Shown here: piece after piece, positions 58,708 through 64,000 of the stretch | Layout: each line of letters starts with the position of its first letter | How positions within the stretch are numbered: position 1 is the first letter of the stretch | From: Histoplasma ohiense | Taxonomy: Eukaryota > Ascomycota > Eurotiomycetes > Onygenales > Ajellomycetaceae | NCBI GenBank assembly: GCA_017607445.1 | Contig: JAEVHH010000001.1 | Coordinates: 2,604,001 to 2,668,000 of the forward strand | DNA length: 64,000 nucleotides | Reading direction: 5' to 3' | Notes under the pieces: generated by a model | Databases searched by the model: none | The model's input: only the letters and a program-made list of their open reading frames with translations | Told to the model about the DNA's origin: nothing | Program-made: the position numbers and the translations under genes

Positions 58708-59430
58708 AGTAGCTGTTGCTGTTTGGAAGTTTCATTTCTGTTTCTTCCTTACTTTTCTTCTCGACGCGTTTCGTTTGTTTTGTTCTCTTTCTCCCACTCT
58801 TTGGGAGAAGGTTCTGGTCTGGTTTCTCAAAGCAAAATGCAAATCCTATTCTGGGATTTCCCCTATCTATTCGCGTTTATGTTTTTTGTTCGTCTGCAAC
58901 GGATATATTTTCTTAGTGCCTTCTTCCCGTCGGCTTTCCGCTGCTTTCTATTATTTACCTTTATATACTTTTTTAAAGCTTGGGATCGGTTTGTGATGCT
59001 ATACGAATGCCGACGTTCTTTTGTTTTCGCTGTTCCCTCCTTACCCACAGTCTGTGCTTGCTATTCTCTTTCTCCGTGTATATCTACTCTTAATATCCCG
59101 TGAAATCTCGATATCAAAAACTGACAAGTTCCACCCTTCCCTTTTTTTATTTTGAAAAGCAAGCAAGACTGGGGTATCTGCATAAGCAAACGAACTTCTT
59201 GTATCTGAATATCATGATATCATATAGCTCGTAATTTGATTTCCTCGTATATAAGAAGCGTACTAGCGGATGTGTGAGGTTCCCAGCTCCGTTTCTTTTT
59301 CAAAAGCCTCCTTGGTTTATTTATTTTTGTTTGTTAATCTCCTTGTAAAAACGCAAAAGAAAAAGAAAAAGAAAAACGCGAGTGCAACAACACATTCCTT
59401 CCTCATTGAACTAATCTCTCCATATGAAAG
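58708..59430. other. intergenic between convergent genes, no gene seen
   Basis: Pyrimidine-rich and T-rich stretches consistent with 3' untranslated regions of the kinase and the peptidase. The short hydrophobic frames in this T-rich sequence are composition artefacts. Confidence 0.5.
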
Positions 59431-61726
59431 CTACTCCGTCACCGCCAACTTCGTTATATCACCCACAATCTTCTCCTCAAATCCATCGGACCCATCCTTA
59501 TCTAACAACAGTGGCAACCCAACATGTTTGTTAATCCAATTAAGAACCGTCTGATACCAGACGAGTGAATTCTCCGGCTTGACTACCCAATGGTTCTCAT
59601 CAGGAAACATCAAAAACGCACTAGGCACGCCTCGCATCTGCAACACGTTAAATGCAGCCAACCCCTCCGCGATCGTGAGGCGGTAATCCAGCTCGTTATG
59701 AATAATCAGATGCGGAGTTTGCCACTTGTGGAGGAACAGCGAAGGGTCCCAGCGATCCCAATTCTCAGACGCTTGCCAGTATACGCCCTTTAGATCGCGG
59801 ATGGGGAAGTAGAGCTCTTCCGCCGCGAGGGAGAATTTCGTGCTAAAGATCCCGTCATGCGTGACTAGGGCTTTGAAACGGCGGCCTAGCTCGTGGCCTT
59901 GGATCCAATTCACCATGAAGCCTCCGTAGGAGGCACCCAAGGCAACGGCACGGGTAGTGTCGACGAAGTCGAGCTCCTGTTCGATGTAGTCGAAGCCGCG
60001 TACGATGTCTTCGTAGGGTTTACCGCCCCACTGGTTCTGGATGGCATCTGTAAATGCCTGGCCGTACCCGGTGCTGCCTGTGGGATTGGGTGCGACAACA
60101 ACGTAACCTTGCTCTGCGAAGACTGCAGGATTCCAGCGCGTGTTCCATTGGTTGTTCCATGCACCCTGGGGTCCGCCGTGGATGAGGTAGCAGAGAGGAT
60201 ATTTCTTCTTCGGGTCGAAGTTTGATGGCTTGATTACCCATGCGTGAATGGGATGTTCGTCTGCTCCTTTCCACCAGATGTCGGTGACTTGATTTGCCGA
60301 TAGGCCGAGCGACGTACCGTTCCGTGAGCTTGAGCAGATAACTCTGGGTTCTTGGTCGGGTTTCGACAAGTCTAATACGGAGAATTCACTGTTCTCCACG
60401 AAGCTTGTGCTGGTTAAAAACAGCTTGTTGGACGCTGGTGCGACATGCGTTACGTATCCGGAGCAGACCAGTTTAGAAAGCTGTTTGGTAGAGGCTTTGG
60501 TGTAGTCGGACAATGGAAGTCTGAACAAGGCGCCGCAGCCGGTGTCTTCGGCTTGCAGAAATAGGTCGGAATCCGTCTCACCCCATGTGAGTGAGCTTGG
60601 GCTCAGATCCCATGCGCCACCTGTACTTGCAAAAATCTCGACAGATTCAAGTGGTCCAGCCTTCCAGTCAAATACATTGGGGACAAAAATGATCCTGTTT
60701 AGATCCGATTCATATCCATCCTCTCTCATAGCGAGAATTGCGAGTGTGTTGGCTACCGGGGACAGAACCGGAGAGGTCATCGCTCCATTCACGAGATCAA
60801 GCGAGAGTGCCTTGACAGGTATAGGTACTGGTACTGCTTGTGTCCAGGACTGGGCATCGATCTTGCAAATGTATGTGACACATTTGGTATGCGTAGCCTG
60901 ATTTAAAGTCGGATCTTTAGCTACAAACACAATACCTCGCGGGCAAATATCGAAATTATTTGTTCCGCCAAAAGGTGGAATAGGCGACTCAAGGCCGAGA
61001 CAACCGGTAGACTTGAAGAGATTTTTTAACTCTGACAATTTGTATGTGGGCTGTTTGGCTTCCGACGACGAAGTCTTCTGTAGTGTCCCAAACCAAATAG
61101 TATTTTTCTGGGGTATAGTATACTCGTCCCAATGTCTGACGAACAGCGACGTATACAATTTGCCTGAGCTAAGGGGCTTTTTCGCGGTGGATGGATTATA
61201 CAACGACCCATCCAGATTGGCCTTCCCGGAAACCGCAACACCCACGAGTCCAGGCGAAAGAGTAGTGAGCTTCAGATTCGACACGGGTGCAGACACCGTC
61301 CCTGCGACATAGGGGTCTTCTTTGCGTTGGCCACACCCGACGATGAAACTAGTGCTTCCATTGTCTCCTTCCCGTAGCCAGACAAGCTTGTCCCCGTCAC
61401 CCAGCCATTGCGGAGAACCGTGATAGGAATCCGTCAAGAGAACGGAGCTCCCAGTTGCAACATCGAGGACTCGGAGTTCTGAGGTTGTTGCGTGGGTCTC
61501 AAACGAATATGATGTCTGCGTGTAGGCAAGCAATGTACCTAATGAATTTGGGATGGCAGCAGAGCGTCGAGGAGCGCTCAGCATTACCCTGCGAGTACGC
61601 TCAACGTTAGTTACAGGATACATACGTTCATGGAGATAACGCCATTGTTTTTGTATACTACATGGATATGTATTGGTCTCGGGGTAATAATTACTCTGGC
61701 GTAAACTTCAATGAACGAATGGTCAT
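59431..61726 (-). CDS. S9 prolyl-oligopeptidase-family peptidase (dipeptidyl-peptidase 5 / acylaminoacyl-peptidase-like)
   Basis: Two exons, 61726-61695 and 61588-59431, 729 aa. Exon 1 is MTIRSLKFTPE; the split Glu codon joins to VMLSAPRRSAAIPNSLGTLL. A beta-propeller region (about 20-430) precedes the alpha/beta-hydrolase domain. The nucleophile motif is ALGASYGGFMVNW, the acid lies in IHNELDYRLTI and the His in FPDENHWVVKPEN, in the S9 order. No signal peptide is seen, so it is probably cytosolic, unlike the secreted DPP5 antigens of dermatophytes. The family removes dipeptides or N-acylated residues from peptides. The ATG at 61726 is preferred because it alone connects in frame through a GTAATT donor. 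Confidence 0.88.
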
Positions 61727-62246
61727 GATTGTTTGCGGCGTCTGTAGGACTGTTACAGCTAGGTGTTTTGTTATTGAAGGGGAGAAAGGAGGACTCTGTC
61801 AAGATCGGGGTCGGGTTCTCTACTTATTATTTTCAATAGACACTGAACTTGAAGCTGATGGAGCCAGCGATGTTGCAGGGTGAGTTGTCCCGCTGCTCTG
61901 CTCGGATAGCGGCTTTTGCGGATGGGCAGATCTCTCAGCCAGTGACGACATATGGTTGAACCTAGACTTTAGATTTTTGTACCCCGCATAGCTCAAAGAA
62001 TCGCTTTATTAGGAACGGTCCAGATTGTTTCTTATCGTAACCCAATAATAGTTTGTAGCTTCAGGAATCTTCAATTGATCCAAACAAATTTAATTCTTTT
62101 TTAGAAAATGAAATCGAGGAAAGAGCCGTTGAATAGACAAACCCATACATTACACACATGGTACAGTTGAAAACAACACAGTAACAGGGAAAATGGAAAC
62201 TATCATGGCCGTAATAAGCCTAAAATGAGGCACTCTCGGATATTGC
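61727..62246. other. intergenic between BRR2 and the peptidase, no gene seen
   Basis: 520 bp between tandem minus-strand genes: the 3' end of BRR2 and the promoter of the peptidase. No recognisable element. Confidence 0.5.
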
Positions 62247-64000
62247 TTACTCCTCGTTGTTCTCTTCCTCCTCCTCATCCTCATCCATTCCCTCCGCAGC
62301 CGTAATCTTGAACGAGGGGTCTTGGTCAACACCGACATAGCTATCGCTCATCAGAAATAGCGTTAACTCATGCTCACCAGGCGTCGGAACAATGTATTCT
62401 AGTTTGAGTTGTAACTTTTTTCTAATCGTAATGCGTTTAGTGGCAAGGAGGCTGTTTGTCTTTTCTTCCCCAACAACAAGCCACCAGTTCTCCATCTTCT
62501 GGCCCGGGTAGAACGGAGCAGATACAGTAGTATCCACTTCCTCGTCGTCCTCAACGTCCCGCTCAATCTTGATGTCGATATAAGCCGGTTCGCCGGCCGT
62601 AATGTTTTCTTCGTCCAGAACAGTGAAATCGAGATCCATGTTGGGGTACTTGTTATTAGTAAATTCTGCTGCCTGCGCTAGCTGCTTATTGTCAAGACCC
62701 AAACGCTTTACGAGGGATGCGTAGTCCTTGTTCTCCGACGGGTCCATAGCTTCCATGAACTCGAAGATGTCCTTGATTCTACGGGTGAAAAGCATGGTTA
62801 GAAAACTGCGACTAGACTTGTGACCGCTGAAGGGAGGAACGTACTGGAACTCATTGGCCACTTTGATCGTATCAGGGCCGAAATGAGGAATTTGCTTCAA
62901 CGGACTATCTCGGTCCCACATAGCCTGAACAACCATTTGTGACATTTCCATTGCATTCATGGCGTTCAAGTGGCCCTCGGAAGACAAGACATCTACACAA
63001 GCACTCAGGAGGTTTAAAACCTTTCCCACGATCATTTCTTGATCTTTGCCCAGATCAATCGGAAGCTGCATACGCGAGAAATGTGCCTGCAAAAGGACGA
63101 ATGCCTTGAAGTGTGGCGAGTCATAGACTGGTTGCGACATCTTGACTGGTACCCTGTCGTATACGCGACGGAGAATATGTTCTTCATGGCGTCGAACCTG
63201 TATCGTTTCAAACTCCGTTGCGGAAGTGACGATTTCAAGAATGCCCTTCAGTTTGGTTCTGGCTGATAGAGAAAGCAAGAACGTCTGCATGGTGATGAAC
63301 GAAATGTTGTAGTATGCAGCAATCATGGCCGCATTCAGTGGCGAAAGAGTGTCGTCTTCCTCATCTAGGTCGATGATCTTGGCTTCAGAGAGCTCCTTAA
63401 GCGTGCTTTCAACCAATTCTGAGAGGAACGTACTCAGACCTTCATGGCTCACATCAGTTAGGCCGTAGTAACTAGGATTTGCAAGGAGACGGCGATAGAA
63501 GTACGTGTATGTCATCCAATCAACAGCATCTTGAGTAGATGCAATTGTTCGAGTGCTGATCTCGGCGACAAACGCGTCGTGAAGATATATTTGCAGGTGG
63601 CTTTCTATTGGTAGTGCTTCATTGAGGAATTTCTTGTAGTAGTCCCGCTTGACGGCCGGAACCATGAGCACGCCTTTTCCACTGCTGTCTTCAAGAGGGC
63701 GAGAAGCTTTTCCGAACATTTGAAGTATTTCACTGATAGGATAGTCGATATATCGATGCTCTCGGCCATCAAAGAATTGGGTGTTCATGACAATAACAAG
63801 ATGTGCGTTGAAATTGATCTCCCAACAAACATCTCGAGACGCTAGCATTACTTGAATCGCACCAAGTTTGAAGAGATGCGTGACAATCCGTTTGTCACTG
63901 TTGCTGAGGGCTTCATGGTAATAGCCAATCCCGTGGGAAATAGATTCTGCCAGCGCTTGTTCGTCGATCCGTTTTAGCAAGGGCGAAATCTCTCCAATAT
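62247..64000 (-). CDS. BRR2: BRR2 spliceosomal helicase, C-terminal part (continues past the right edge)
   Basis: The frame is open at the window edge and runs to 62247, with an intron at 62844-62779 (GTACGT donor, TAG acceptor). About 560 residues are present: the end of the second RecA-like cassette (ALAESISHGIGYYHEALS, ASRDVCWEINFNAHLVIVMN, ISEILQMFGKASRP), its winged helix, then a Sec63 domain (LSPLNAAMIAAYYNISF, AMNAMEMSQMVVQAMW, NKDYASLVKRLGLDN) and the acidic C-terminal end after SDSYVGVDQDPSF. BRR2 is the U5 snRNP Ski2-like ATPase that unwinds U4/U6 during spliceosome activation. The relaxed motifs of the second cassette and the DEDEEEEE-type tail fit BRR2 rather than SLH1/ASCC3. Confidence 0.88.
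   Translation of the reverse strand, partial: IGEISPLLKRIDEQALAESISHGIGYYHEALSNSDKRIVTHLFKLGAIQVMLASRDVCWEINFNAHLVIVMNTQFFDGREHRYIDYPISEILQMFGKASRPLEDSSGKGVLMVPAVKRDYYKKFLNEALPIESHLQIYLHDAFVAEISTRTIASTQDAVDWMTYTYFYRRLLANPSYYGLTDVSHEGLSTFLSELVESTLKELSEAKIIDLDEEDDTLSPLNAAMIAAYYNISFITMQTFLLSLSARTKLKGILEIVTSATEFETIQVRRHEEHILRRVYDRVPVKMSQPVYDSPHFKAFVLLQAHFSRMQLPIDLGKDQEMIVGKVLNLLSACVDVLSSEGHLNAMNAMEMSQMVVQAMWDRDSPLKQIPHFGPDTIKVANEFQYVPPFSGHKSSRSFLTMLFTRRIKDIFEFMEAMDPSENKDYASLVKRLGLDNKQLAQAAEFTNNKYPNMDLDFTVLDEENITAGEPAYIDIKIERDVEDDEEVDTTVSAPFYPGQKMENWWLVVGEEKTNSLLATKRITIRKKLQLKLEYIVPTPGEHELTLFLMSDSYVGVDQDPSFKITAAEGMDEDEEEEENNEE

Noticed and set aside
58682..59103. Hydrophobic frames downstream of the kinase
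   Set aside because: They are T-rich 3'-UTR-like sequence read in several overlapping frames, without a domain or upstream promoter context.

Overview
The window looks like a chromosome segment of a filamentous ascomycete. Most genes are interrupted by short (about 50-180 bp) GT-AG introns. The set includes fungal families such as a CFEM receptor, a chloroperoxidase-like peroxidase, a GMC oxidoreductase, a PWWP protein and an ENV7-type kinase. A 25 kb AT-rich block of C-to-T mutated transposons splits the GC-balanced gene space. That two-compartment pattern is typical of Pezizomycotina and would suit a member of the Onygenales, but the order is inference; nothing here fixes the species.

Left arm (1-13570): four secreted or membrane proteins. 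These are a small PQ-loop membrane protein (minus, with an 18-nt microexon), a haem-thiolate peroxidase (minus, 7 exons), a CFEM-domain Pth11-like receptor (plus, 8 exons) and a secreted GMC oxidoreductase (plus). The long gaps between them hold nothing I can assign. The left arm ends in a degraded gag-like sequence with a TAG trinucleotide tract.

Middle (13571-38659): one 25,089-bp nest of mobile elements. The host is a Tc1-like DD34E DNA transposon with roughly 185-bp terminal inverted repeats and TA at both borders, about 3.15 kb without its insertions. It carries two convergent ORFs, a transposase and a roughly 570-codon protein I do not recognise. Two related Ty3/gypsy elements in opposite orientation (LTR-A, TSD ATAAC; LTR-B, TSD AAAAT) sit in it. 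LTR-B was then hit by a 2.7-kb chimeric non-LTR insertion with a tRNA-like 5' head (TSD TGAATTAGTGA) and, inside its 3' LTR, by a third gypsy element (LTR-C, TSD AATCT). LTR-C has a spliced antisense gene between pol and its 3' LTR. Apart from possibly uninterrupted short stretches, all coding regions here are broken by TGA/TAA/TAG codons of RIP type.

Right arm (38660-64000): the other half of the gag-like remnant, a PAP2 membrane-protein pseudogene with several frameshifts, then conserved housekeeping genes: a PWWP-domain protein (plus), RCL1 for 18S rRNA maturation (minus), 3-hydroxyanthranilate dioxygenase of the NAD kynurenine pathway (plus, divergent from RCL1), a CLIP-170/Bik1/Tip1-like CAP-Gly protein (minus), an ENV7/STK16-like kinase (plus), an S9 prolyl-oligopeptidase-type peptidase (minus) and the 3' part of the spliceosomal helicase BRR2 (minus, running off the right edge). 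They do not form one pathway. All introns were read by eye from splice signals and reading-frame continuity; lengths in amino acids come from those models.
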